DNA of 9,743 nucleotides, from NCBI GenBank assembly GCA_964476515.1, contig CAYZAY010000086.1, positions 1-9,743 on the forward strand, read 5' to 3'. The position numbers and the translations under genes were made by a program. Positions 1-6,739 of this stretch are shown here, piece by piece; the first letter of the stretch is position 1; each line of letters opens with the position of its first letter. This stretch comes from JASMHC01 sp964476515. Lineage in GTDB: Bacteria > Pseudomonadota > Alphaproteobacteria > Rhodobacterales > Rhodobacteraceae. The notes beneath the pieces are model-generated. The model saw nothing but the letters and a program-made list of their open reading frames with translations. It searched no databases and had not been told where the DNA came from.

Positions 1-4
1 TTAG

Positions 5-100
5 GTGAGAGGCTGGACATCGACCCAAACGGGACTCGTTGCGGCTGCTTCCTTCCGGACCTGACCGGGTTGGCGAGGCGTCTGCCCGCGCCAACCTCTC
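5..100 (-). ncRNA. ffs: Signal recognition particle RNA, small bacterial (4.5S) type
   Basis: This RNA forms the SRP with Ffh protein and targets nascent membrane proteins to FtsY and the translocon. The minus strand carries the universally conserved apical domain at 66-43, with the GGAA tetraloop at 56-53 and the asymmetric A-rich internal loop beside it. The ends pair as a terminal stem: minus-strand GAGAGGTTGG (100-91) with CCAGCCTCTC (16-7), with one G-U pair. That gives about 95 nt, usual for the short bacterial form. The 5' end is set by the promoter just upstream; the exact 3' end near the window edge is uncertain and its terminator would lie outside. An 8-bp alternative hairpin (96-89 with 75-68) competes with the terminal stem. 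Confidence 0.95.
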
Positions 101-106
101 AAGGGT

Positions 107-135
107 TATCTAGGTAAAACATCTCAGATTCGCAA
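107..135 (-). promoter_or_regulatory. Promoter of the SRP RNA gene
   Basis: Reading the minus strand, a -35 element TTGCGA (135-130) is followed after exactly 17 bp by a -10 element TAGATA (112-107). Transcription would start about seven bases later, near base 100, which is where the terminal stem of the SRP RNA begins. The fit between promoter spacing and RNA 5' end supports both calls. No start site has been measured. Confidence 0.65.
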
Positions 136-204
136 GGGGTAGCGTCGGGCGCTATATCTCTAAACCCATGCGGAAATGTTGATAAATGTTCCAATCTTTC
201 GTTT

Positions 205-210
205 AGGAGG
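205..210 (+). promoter_or_regulatory. Orphan Shine-Dalgarno-like AGGAGG in the leader of the flavoenzyme gene
   Basis: The 175-bp stretch between the SRP RNA and the flavoenzyme start contains a perfect AGGAGG, but no ATG or GTG follows within 5-12 bases. The annotated start is 66 bases further on. The nearest start-like codon is TTG at 212, far too close. It may be chance, a remnant, or a leader-peptide site using a non-standard codon. I see no convincing promoter for the flavoenzyme in this stretch. Confidence 0.25.
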
Positions 211-275
211 ATTGGCTGATCCGCGTTTATCTGCATTCTTAGCCGAAACGCATTCAACTTGGCTGTCGGCATTCC

Positions 276-2303
276 ATGGATCCACTTCTTCAACCCTTTC
301 AGATCCGCCATCTTCGGCTTCGCAATCGCGTTGTCAGCACGGCTCATGCGCCGTCATATCAGGAAGACGGGCATCCCAAAGATCGCTACCGGCTGTATCA
401 TGAAGAAAAGGCCAAGGGTGGTGTTGGTCTGACTATCATTGGAGGGTCGACTAATATCGCGCCGGATAGCCCTTCGGTGTTTGGCCAGCTTTATGCGGGT
501 GACGACGGTATTATCACTTGGTTTCAAAAGCTTACAGCTGGCGTGAAGAGCCACGGCGCGGCGATTATGTGCCAGATAACGCACATGGGACGACGGACCG
601 CTTGGGATGATGGCCACTGGCTGCCCGTTGCCGGACCCTCGATCGTTCGTGAAAGGGCGCATCGCTCGGCCCCCAAAGCGATGGAGGTTGAAGACATCGC
701 CCGTGTGATCGCGGATTTCGCGGATGCGGCTAAGCGGTGTCAGGACGGCGGCTTTGACGGGATCGAGTTGTTGTCCCATTCACATCTCCTCGGGCAGTTT
801 TTGTCGCCCTTGGTGAACAAGCGACAGGATGACTATGGCGGGTCGCTCGAAAACCGGCTGAGGCTGACGTTGCAGGTGATCGACGCCGTTCGTGACGCTG
901 TCGGGCCAGAAATGATCATCGGAATGCGCGTGACAGGGGATGAATTGGTCGATGGCGGTCTGGATGCGGATGACTGTGTTCAAGCTGCGAAGATCATTAC
1001 CGAAACGGGCAAAATTGATTTCCTGAACGTTCTTGCGGGTGCTCCATACGATGATCTGGGTTTGGCTGGTTGGGTGTCGCCCATGGGGATGCCATCGGCT
1101 CCACATTTGACGATTGCCGGACAGATACGCGATGCGGTGGACGTGCCGATCCTGCACGCGGGCGGAGTTGCGGATATTGCCACAGCCCGTCATGCCGTTG
1201 CGCAGGGACATGTAGATCTTATCGGGATGACCCGTGCGCAGATGGCTGATCCGCATCTCGTTTCCAAGCTAAAAGCAGGAAACGAGGGTCAAATCCGCCC
1301 CTGCGTTGGTCTTGGCTACTGCGTGGATCGGGTTAATCAGGGGAAGCCAGCGGTTTGTGGCCACAACGCGGCGACGGGGCGGGAAGGGTTTATTCCTCAT
1401 TTGATCTCCAAGGCCGAGACGCAGAAGCGGGTCGTCGTAGTCGGAGGAGGCCCGGGCGGTCTGGAAGCTGCACGCGTTGCCGCTGAACGTGGGTGCAAGG
1501 TGACCTTGTTTGAAGCCAGCGACCGATTGGGCGGCCAGTTGATCCTTGCAGCCAAAGGCACAACACGCCGTCAGATTTGGGGCGTGGCGGATTGGTTGAT
1601 CAACGAAGTGGATCGCTTGGGCGTTGACGTGCGAACCAACGTCTTTGCAGAAGCCAGCGACGTCGTCGCGCTAAAACCGGATGCAGTGATTATCGCCACT
1701 GGCGGCATTCCAAACCCACCGAATGTCGAAGGCCAGTCGTTGTTGGCATCGACTTGGGATGTCCTGTCTGGCGAAGCGCGGGTGTCGGGTGACATTCTGC
1801 TTTATGACGAGGTTGGCGATCACGCGGCGTTGGTATGTGCAGATGTCATGTCACGGGCGGGGCACACGGTCAGATTGGTGACACCAGACCGTCTGGTTGC
1901 CCACGAACTGGGGCCAACAAACTCTGCCGTTGTTCTTAGGGATTTGTCGAGGCAGGGCGTTAAACACATTTGTTTTCAAGGGCTTGAATCGATTTCGAAC
2001 GAGGGCAATCGCAGGCGCGTGGTCTTGCGCGACGTGTTGACCAAACATGAAAGCGTTCATGTGGTTGACTATGTGGTCGCTGAAAACGGGACCGAGCCGT
2101 TGGATGATATCTACTTTGACCTGAAGGCAGGATCGAAGAATCTTGGCCAGTTGGATCATTCTGCGATGATCGACGGTCGCGATCCGTTCAGCGTATCCAA
2201 CCCGCAGGGAAGCTATTTTCTGGCACGGATTGGCGATGCCGTTGCGTCGCGTAACATCCATGCTGCGCTTTTCGATGCCGTCCGCGTCTGCAAAGGGCTA
2301 TAA
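276..2303 (+). CDS. FMN/[Fe-S]/FAD-dependent oxidoreductase, trimethylamine dehydrogenase/2,4-dienoyl-CoA reductase family (DgcA/StcD-like)
   Basis: A 675-aa cytoplasmic flavoenzyme. Residues 1-340 form an OYE-type TIM barrel with FMN-site motifs CQITHMGRR (99-107), QFLSP (174-178) and GMTRAQMADP (317-326). A cysteine cluster follows (Cys343, Cys349, Cys361), then a dinucleotide-binding domain with GGGPGG at 390-395, and a C-terminal NADH/FAD-type region. The order matches trimethylamine dehydrogenase and 2,4-dienoyl-CoA reductase. The N-terminus (DPLLQPFQ) and the SHSHLLGQF active-site segment (167-175) resemble the subgroup containing dimethylglycine (DgcA) and N-methylproline (StcD) demethylases. 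Oxidative N-demethylation of a methylated amine is therefore plausible, but the substrate is inferred. Oddity: Leu346 stands where a cluster cysteine is normally found. The start is the only in-frame ATG after a stop at 240; its ribosome site is weak. nudC begins 7 bp after the stop, suggesting co-transcription. No regulator or pathway gene is adjacent. Confidence 0.88.
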   Translation: MDPLLQPFQIRHLRLRNRVVSTAHAPSYQEDGHPKDRYRLYHEEKAKGGVGLTIIGGSTNIAPDSPSVFGQLYAGDDGIITWFQKLTAGVKSHGAAIMCQITHMGRRTAWDDGHWLPVAGPSIVRERAHRSAPKAMEVEDIARVIADFADAAKRCQDGGFDGIELLSHSHLLGQFLSPLVNKRQDDYGGSLENRLRLTLQVIDAVRDAVGPEMIIGMRVTGDELVDGGLDADDCVQAAKIITETGKIDFLNVLAGAPYDDLGLAGWVSPMGMPSAPHLTIAGQIRDAVDVPILHAGGVADIATARHAVAQGHVDLIGMTRAQMADPHLVSKLKAGNEGQIRPCVGLGYCVDRVNQGKPAVCGHNAATGREGFIPHLISKAETQKRVVVVGGGPGGLEAARVAAERGCKVTLFEASDRLGGQLILAAKGTTRRQIWGVADWLINEVDRLGVDVRTNVFAEASDVVALKPDAVIIATGGIPNPPNVEGQSLLASTWDVLSGEARVSGDILLYDEVGDHAALVCADVMSRAGHTVRLVTPDRLVAHELGPTNSAVVLRDLSRQGVKHICFQGLESISNEGNRRRVVLRDVLTKHESVHVVDYVVAENGTEPLDDIYFDLKAGSKNLGQLDHSAMIDGRDPFSVSNPQGSYFLARIGDAVASRNIHAALFDAVRVCKGL

Positions 2304-2310
2304 GGCCGTC

Positions 2311-3258
2311 ATGCAACAAGACGAAATGCTTACTTTCTGCGGGTCTTCTTTGGATCGCGCGGCTGAATTGCGCCCCGACGCAGGGTCCATTTGGGACGCA
2401 GGGCAGGGCGAAGCGATCCTGTTTTGGCGCGGCAAGCCCCTGTTGAACGGCGATTTGGCGGGACGGTTGGTGCTTGATCACAAGGTTCTGAAGCTTGCCG
2501 ACGATACGCCGATCTATTTGGGGCGCGATGACGAAACGCATGTGTTTGCCGTCGATATATCAAAGTGGCAATCAGCAGAGCTTGACGATGCAGTAGGTCA
2601 ATTTGTCGACCAATCCATCCAAACGCATCCTGATTTACCCGACGGTTGGGCGTTTGAAGAGCTGCGTCAGGTGATGACGCGCCTGTCCCCTCGGGATGGT
2701 GAATTGGTCGCGACCGCCAAGGCGATCCTCGAATGGCATCGCTCGCATCGGTTCTGTTCAAAGTGCGGGGCCAAAAGTGAAATGGCCATGGGCGGCTGGG
2801 AACGCGAATGCCCCGCCTGCGGTGGCAAGCATTTCCCACGCACCGATCCCGTCGTCATCATGCTGATCACCCGCGGTAACAGCGTTCTACTTGGCCGCAG
2901 CCATTTCTGGCCCGACGGCATGTATTCGCTATTGGCAGGGTTTGTTGAACCCGGTGAAACCATCGAAGCGGCCGTCAGGCGCGAGGTTTTGGAAGAATCC
3001 GGCATCAAGATCGGGAAAGTTAGCTACATGGCTTGCCAGCCTTGGCCATTTCCGAATTCCCTGATGATTGGCTGTCATGGCGAAGCCCTGACCGACAAGA
3101 TTGAGATAGACCCGTCTGAGATCGAAGATGCGCTTTGGGTTAGTCGTGAAGATGTGGCTTTGGCCATGACCGGAGACCATCCAAAGATCAAACCTGCAAG
3201 AAAAGGGTCGATTGCGCACTTTCTTTTACAGCTCTGGCTTGCGGATCGTGTCGAATAA
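2311..3258 (+). CDS. nudC: NADH pyrophosphatase / NAD-capped RNA hydrolase NudC
   Basis: Hydrolyses NAD(H) to NMN(H) and AMP; the NudC family also removes NAD caps from RNA. In the 315-aa product, a zinc ribbon lies at Cys149-x2-Cys152 and Cys167-x2-Cys170. It is followed by a complete Nudix box at 210-231 (G-x5-E-x7-REVLEESGI, metal-binding glutamates at 225, 228 and 229) and the NudC signature QPWPFPNS at 243-250. The protein is longer than the 257-aa E. coli enzyme because of an N-terminal domain of about 140 residues, usual in alphaproteobacteria. The reading frame is open to 2230 inside the upstream gene, but ATG 2311 is preferred: it lies 7 bp after the upstream stop, follows AAGG (2302-2305), and leaves the expected N-terminal LTFCGSSLDRAAELR segment. 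Translational coupling with the flavoenzyme is likely. Cys242 replaces the serine often seen in SQPWPFP. Confidence 0.95.
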   Translation: MQQDEMLTFCGSSLDRAAELRPDAGSIWDAGQGEAILFWRGKPLLNGDLAGRLVLDHKVLKLADDTPIYLGRDDETHVFAVDISKWQSAELDDAVGQFVDQSIQTHPDLPDGWAFEELRQVMTRLSPRDGELVATAKAILEWHRSHRFCSKCGAKSEMAMGGWERECPACGGKHFPRTDPVVIMLITRGNSVLLGRSHFWPDGMYSLLAGFVEPGETIEAAVRREVLEESGIKIGKVSYMACQPWPFPNSLMIGCHGEALTDKIEIDPSEIEDALWVSREDVALAMTGDHPKIKPARKGSIAHFLLQLWLADRVE

Positions 3259-3294
3259 AGCGAAATTACGCGCGACGACGTATTTGGGACAAAA

Positions 3295-3759
3295 ATGATT
3301 TTTGAGACGCGAGAAGATATTAACGCGCCGATTGATCGGGTGTTCCCCTACATCTCGGATTTCGATGGATTCGAACGATTTGCCCTGCGGCGCGGGGCCG
3401 AGGTTAAACGTCTCGATGATCTGCGCCAGCCCGGAGCGGATATGAAATGGGACCTGAAGTTCCTTCTTCGTGGTAAGCGTCGGAATTTCCAGATGGAGAT
3501 GGTTAGCTTTGATCCCCCCAACGGTATGCGGTTTCACACGCAGACCATCGGTGTAAACGGTGTCATGCATGTGGACCTGATTGCTTTGTCCCGCTCCAGC
3601 ACGCGGATGAATATCAAGCTAGAGCTACAGGCGACCAATTTAACCGGCCGCCTGTTAATTCAATCACTGAAACTGGCAAAGTCCAGCGTCGCGTCTCGGG
3701 TGAATACCAAACTCTACGAATTCGCCCGTGGAACCGAGGATCGTCTCGGAACGGCCTGA
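3295..3759 (+). CDS. SRPBCC-fold (START/polyketide cyclase-like) protein
   Basis: A 154-aa protein of unknown function. The N-terminus (IFETREDINAPIDRVFPYIS, residues 2-21) has the hallmark opening of the SRPBCC helix-grip fold: a beta strand, then the 'apId-VF-yIsD' helix. Alternating beta strands fill the middle, and a long amphipathic helix (about 117-150) closes the fold, as in small ligand-binding SRPBCC proteins. No signal peptide, membrane segment or catalytic motif is visible, so the ligand cannot be named. It starts 36 bp after nudC with GGGA (3286-3289) at a suitable distance and is probably the last gene of that operon. Its TGA stop directly abuts the oppositely oriented pheA stop, so no terminator fits between them. 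Confidence 0.82.
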   Translation: MIFETREDINAPIDRVFPYISDFDGFERFALRRGAEVKRLDDLRQPGADMKWDLKFLLRGKRRNFQMEMVSFDPPNGMRFHTQTIGVNGVMHVDLIALSRSSTRMNIKLELQATNLTGRLLIQSLKLAKSSVASRVNTKLYEFARGTEDRLGTA

Positions 3760-4593
3760 TCAGTGATGCTTCTTGGTCGCTGGATAGGTGCCTAGGATTT
3801 TCAGGTAGTCCGTGTAAAACCCCAGCTCTTCCATTGCGAGTTTTACATTGTCGTCATCGGGGTGGCCCTCGATGTCTGCGTAGAACTGCGTCGCCGTAAA
3901 CTGACCGTTAACCATGTAGCTTTCCAGTTTGGTCATGTTGACACCATTGGTCGCAAATCCACCCATCGCTTTGTAAAGCGCGGCGGGGATGTTGCGAACG
4001 CGGAAGACAAAGCTGGTGATCATGCCGTGATCACCACGGCGCGACATGTCGGCCTTATTCGACATCAATAGAAAGCGCGTGGTGTTGTGGCCGTGGTCTT
4101 CAATATCGCGGGCAAGCAAATCAAGCCCGTAAATTTCGGCAGCAAGGTCGCTGGCCAGAACGCCGACGTTCCGATCGCCCGAATTTGCCAGATCCTTGGC
4201 GGCACCAGCGCTATCGACAGCAGTTTCGGGGTGGATACCGTGACGGGCAAGAAAGCCCCGCGCTTGCGGCAGTAAAACGAGATGGGCACGAACGGTTCCG
4301 ATGTCTTCAAGCTTCACACCCGGCAGAGCCATCAAGCTGATCTTCACCCGGGTGAACGCCTCGCCAATAATATGAAGTCCCGATTCTGGCAGAAGACGAT
4401 GGATGTCAGCCACACGGCCATAAGTCGAATTTTCAACCGGCAGCATCGCCAATTCAGCTTCGCCAGTGTTTACCGCGTCGATAACATCTTCAAAAGTCTT
4501 GCACGGCAAGGCTTCATAGTCCGGACGGGATTCGCGGCACGCTTCATGCGAATAAGCGCCAGGTTCCCCCTGAAATGCGATGCGACGGTTCAT
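3760..4593 (-). CDS. pheA: Prephenate dehydratase (monofunctional)
   Basis: Converts prephenate to phenylpyruvate, the committed step to phenylalanine. The 277-aa product lacks a chorismate mutase domain, so it is the monofunctional type. Its catalytic domain (about 1-180) opens with IAFQGEPGAYSHEA (5-18), has the substrate-site segment PVENSTYG (52-59), and ends in the catalytic Thr-Arg-Phe triad (172-174). An ACT regulatory domain follows (about 192-270). Its two phenylalanine-binding motifs are variant: AALY (204-207) replaces GALV, and ESYM (224-227) replaces ESRP. Feedback inhibition may therefore differ from the E. coli enzyme, though such variants may be normal in this order. The ATG is preceded by a good ribosome site (AGAGGGA, minus strand). 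The gene is divergent from the cytochrome c gene and convergent with the SRPBCC gene, with no spare base between the stops. Confidence 0.95.
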   Translation of the reverse strand: MNRRIAFQGEPGAYSHEACRESRPDYEALPCKTFEDVIDAVNTGEAELAMLPVENSTYGRVADIHRLLPESGLHIIGEAFTRVKISLMALPGVKLEDIGTVRAHLVLLPQARGFLARHGIHPETAVDSAGAAKDLANSGDRNVGVLASDLAAEIYGLDLLARDIEDHGHNTTRFLLMSNKADMSRRGDHGMITSFVFRVRNIPAALYKAMGGFATNGVNMTKLESYMVNGQFTATQFYADIEGHPDDDNVKLAMEELGFYTDYLKILGTYPATKKHH

Positions 4594-4652
4594 ATTGGTC
4601 CCTCTAAGAGCGAAAAAAATGCATGTGGGCGTTTGGTCGCGGTAACTACACC

Positions 4653-4682
4653 TTGCGCCAGCCTAGGGGAAGCGGATAGATA
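4653..4682 (+). promoter_or_regulatory. Candidate promoter of the cytochrome c gene
   Basis: TTGCGC (4653-4658) and TAGATA (4677-4682) are separated by 18 bp, almost the same elements as the SRP RNA promoter in this window (TTGCGA, 17 bp, TAGATA). Transcription would start near 4689, leaving a leader of about 26 nt before the preferred ATG at 4715. The match is by eye only. Confidence 0.4.
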
Positions 4683-4714
4683 GCCGCGAACGCTAATAAG
4701 TGGATACGATAATA

Positions 4715-5233
4715 ATGTTCGATACCATGACAATGACAAAGATAATCGGCGGCTTCTGCGGCGCCTTCCTAATTTTCCTGTTGGGCAAGTGGGTTGCTGA
4801 GGAAATCTACCATGTTGGTCCTGCTGGCCACGGCGATCACGCTGTACAGGGCTACGTGATCGAAACGGGTGACGACCACGCTGCCGAAGCAGTGGAAGAG
4901 GGTCCAAGCTTTGAAGAACGCTTTGCTGCAGCTGATGCTAGCAAAGGCGAAAAAGTCTTCAACAAATGTAAGGCTTGCCACAAGGTCGACAGCAACAACG
5001 GTACGGGTCCTTACCTGAACGGCGTTGTAGGTCGCGTGGTTGATACGGCTGATGGCTACGGCTATTCTGGCGCACTTGGCGCAGTTGTCGATACATGGAC
5101 ACCAGAAGCGCTTGATGGCTTCCTGAAAAGCCCCAAAGGCTTCGCACCAGGCACATCGATGGGCTTCAACGGTCTTGGCAAAGACGCAGACCGCGTGAAT
5201 GTGATTGCATATCTTCAGGGTCTTGGCAGCTAA
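4715..5233 (+). CDS. cycM: Membrane-anchored class I cytochrome c (c552/CycM type)
   Basis: A 172-aa electron carrier. An uncleaved N-terminal anchor helix (about 8-24, IIGGFCGAFLIFLLGKW) is followed by an acidic, alanine-rich linker (about 35-65) that tethers the heme domain on the periplasmic side. Heme attachment is C85-K-A-C88-H89; Met149 in the TSMGF segment is the likely sixth ligand, so this is a class I c-type fold. The Paracoccus homologue (CycM, c552) passes electrons from bc1 to a terminal oxidase, and the Rhodobacter cytochrome cy does similar work. A link to the cbb3 oxidase at the right edge is plausible but inferred. The frame also has GTG at 4700, but ATG 4715 is preferred: it has an SD-like AGTGGA about 10 bases upstream, gives the family N-terminus MFDTMT, and suits the predicted promoter. 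A strong terminator follows. Confidence 0.88.
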   Translation: MFDTMTMTKIIGGFCGAFLIFLLGKWVAEEIYHVGPAGHGDHAVQGYVIETGDDHAAEAVEEGPSFEERFAAADASKGEKVFNKCKACHKVDSNNGTGPYLNGVVGRVVDTADGYGYSGALGAVVDTWTPEALDGFLKSPKGFAPGTSMGFNGLGKDADRVNVIAYLQGLGS

Positions 5234-5262
5234 GTTAAGCAGCCACCCCAGTTACTAAATTT

Positions 5263-5296
5263 AGGCTGCTCCGAAATTCTCGGAGCGGCCTTTTTT
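5263..5296 (+). terminator. Rho-independent terminator after the cytochrome c gene
   Basis: An 11-bp stem pairs AGGCTGCTCCG (5263-5273) with CGGAGCGGCCT (5281-5291), with one G-U pair and a 7-base loop, directly followed by a run of six T (5291-5296). It lies 30 bases after the cytochrome stop codon. On the opposite strand the hairpin follows hemN but lacks a T-run, so it is weaker there. Confidence 0.92.
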
Positions 5297-5318
5297 ATTG
5301 TTGGATGAATCCATTCTG

Positions 5319-6674
5319 CTAGATAGCTGAGCTGTGCTGAGCCGTTGTCATGTCGTATGCATCAAAGTGGCGGGCAATCATTCGGGTTAGCGGGCGTGCT
5401 GGCTCAGGGATGAACAACATTTCGTCGGAAACAACCAGCAGTCCGTCGAATGCAGCATTCACTTCATCAAAGCAGTTGCGGAGTTGATCAGCGGCAATGT
5501 CAAAGTCGCCGACAATTTCGGCCGAACTGACTTTGAAATCACACATCAGGGCTTCGATGAAGCGTCCGCGCAATTTGTCGTCATCGGTGAAACTGTGGCC
5601 TCGGCCAGTCGAAAACTGACCTTTGCGTATCGTAGCGGTGTGCTTGGATGTTGATGCATCGTTTTGCGCGTAGCCCTGTGGGAAGCGCGAAATCGAAGAT
5701 GCGCCGACGCCAACCAATACATCGGCCTGATCATCCGTGTAGCCTTGGAAGTTCCGGCGAAGCTTTCCGTTGCGTTGGGCAGTTTCCAAACCGTCCCCTT
5801 TTAGGGCGAAGTGGTCTATGCCTATTTCAGCGTACCCATCCCAAGCGAACAGCTTGCGTGCGGTTTCGAACAACTCCAACCGTTCTTCGGGGGTTGGCAG
5901 TTGATCCGATGGAATCATTTGCTGGCGTTTCGCCATCCAAGGCACATGAGCGTACCCATAAAGCGCAACCCGATCTGGCGAGAGTGACAGAAGCTTTTGC
6001 ACACTTTCAGTGATCTTTGCGTTTGTCTGACTTGGAAGCCCAAACAGAATATCGGCATTCAGGCTGTTGATGCCCCGAGCGCGCAATTTCTCGACCGCTT
6101 CGCGGGTGATTTCGTAGCTTTGAACCCGTCCGATGGTTTTTTGAATTTCGGGATCGAAATCCTGAACGCCTATGGATGCGCGGTTCATTCCGGCAGCGGC
6201 CAAAGCGTCTAAACGCGCGTCGTCGATTTCGTTGGGGTCAATTTCAACTGAAAATTCAGCACCAGAGGCCAAAGGCACAATGTCGAACACCGCTTGCGCC
6301 AATTGGGTCATCATGTCCGCCGACATAAGCGTCGGAGTGCCGCCACCCCAATGCAATCGGGACAGGGATACGTCCTTTGGCAGCGCCTCTTTCAGAATCG
6401 CAAGCTCGGCTTTCAGCGTTTCCAGATAGGTCTCAACAGGCGAGTCGTTTTGCGTGCCTTGGGTGCGGCAAGCACAGAACCAACACAACCGGCGACAAAA
6501 AGGCACATGTATATAAAGCGAAATCTGATCGCCTTGGGGTATAGCCTTGATCCAATTGGCAAATTTGCCCGCGTCCACATCGTTTGAGAAGTGTGGTGCC
6601 GTTGGGTAACTAGTGTATCTGGGCACCTTTGCGTCGAAAAGGCCCAGTGATGTCAGTTGCTGTTGGTTGTTCAT
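5319..6674 (-). CDS. hemN: Oxygen-independent coproporphyrinogen III oxidase (radical SAM)
   Basis: Decarboxylates coproporphyrinogen III to protoporphyrinogen IX without oxygen, supplying heme under micro-oxic or anaerobic conditions. The 451-aa protein (E. coli HemN: 457) has the radical SAM cluster motif C60-x3-C64-x2-C67 with the extra C69 typical of HemN, the SAM-binding GGGTPT (110-115), and the N-terminal VPRYTSYPTAPHF segment (17-29). The frame is open up to an ATG at 6710, but that codon overlaps the FNR box, so MNNQQQ at 6674 is preferred. No Shine-Dalgarno sequence precedes it. The copy beside fnrL is called hemZ in Rhodobacter sphaeroides; hemN is the general name. The gene is divergent from fnrL, and the FNR box is centred 42.5 bp upstream of its first base. 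HemN-type function is clear from the cysteine pattern, so HemW is unlikely. Confidence 0.95.
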   Translation of the reverse strand: MNNQQQLTSLGLFDAKVPRYTSYPTAPHFSNDVDAGKFANWIKAIPQGDQISLYIHVPFCRRLCWFCACRTQGTQNDSPVETYLETLKAELAILKEALPKDVSLSRLHWGGGTPTLMSADMMTQLAQAVFDIVPLASGAEFSVEIDPNEIDDARLDALAAAGMNRASIGVQDFDPEIQKTIGRVQSYEITREAVEKLRARGINSLNADILFGLPSQTNAKITESVQKLLSLSPDRVALYGYAHVPWMAKRQQMIPSDQLPTPEERLELFETARKLFAWDGYAEIGIDHFALKGDGLETAQRNGKLRRNFQGYTDDQADVLVGVGASSISRFPQGYAQNDASTSKHTATIRKGQFSTGRGHSFTDDDKLRGRFIEALMCDFKVSSAEIVGDFDIAADQLRNCFDEVNAAFDGLLVVSDEMLFIPEPARPLTRMIARHFDAYDMTTAQHSSAI

Positions 6675-6709
6675 ATTGGTACTACTGATGCCATCCGCAC
6701 TGCAAAGCA

Positions 6710-6723
6710 TTGACTTAGATCAA
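6710..6723. promoter_or_regulatory. FNR box between hemN and fnrL
   Basis: TTGAC-TTAG-ATCAA differs from the consensus TTGAT-N4-ATCAA at one base. It sits in the 65-bp divergent region, ending 16 bp before the fnrL ATG, and overlaps or adjoins any fnrL promoter, which would suit negative autoregulation. Toward hemN its centre (6716.5) would place a class II start site at 6675, directly before the hemN ATG. FnrL encoded next door is the obvious ligand. Confidence 0.85.
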
Positions 6724-6739
6724 GCGCGAGAAGGATTAA

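Noticed and set aside
780..1256. Long antisense open frames within the flavoenzyme, and similar ones within nudC, pheA and hemN
   Set aside because: They lie wholly over genes with clear family motifs, are rich in Arg, Pro and His as expected of shadow frames, and have no ribosome sites or recognisable motifs.
2230..2310. N-terminal extension of nudC starting at 2230 inside the flavoenzyme gene
   Set aside because: It would overlap the upstream gene by 74 bases, the added residues do not resemble NudC N-termini, and ATG 2311 lies 7 bp after the upstream stop.
4700..4714. GTG start for the cytochrome c gene
   Set aside because: No ribosome site precedes it, and ATG 4715 gives the family N-terminus MFDTMT and fits the candidate promoter.
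5263..5291. Cytochrome terminator hairpin as an intrinsic terminator for hemN on the minus strand
   Set aside because: On that strand the hairpin is followed by AAATTTAG instead of a T-run, so efficient intrinsic termination is not supported.
6675..6710. Longer hemN starting at the ATG at 6710
   Set aside because: That ATG overlaps the FNR box by one base and has no ribosome site; the added 12 residues do not fit the family N-terminus.
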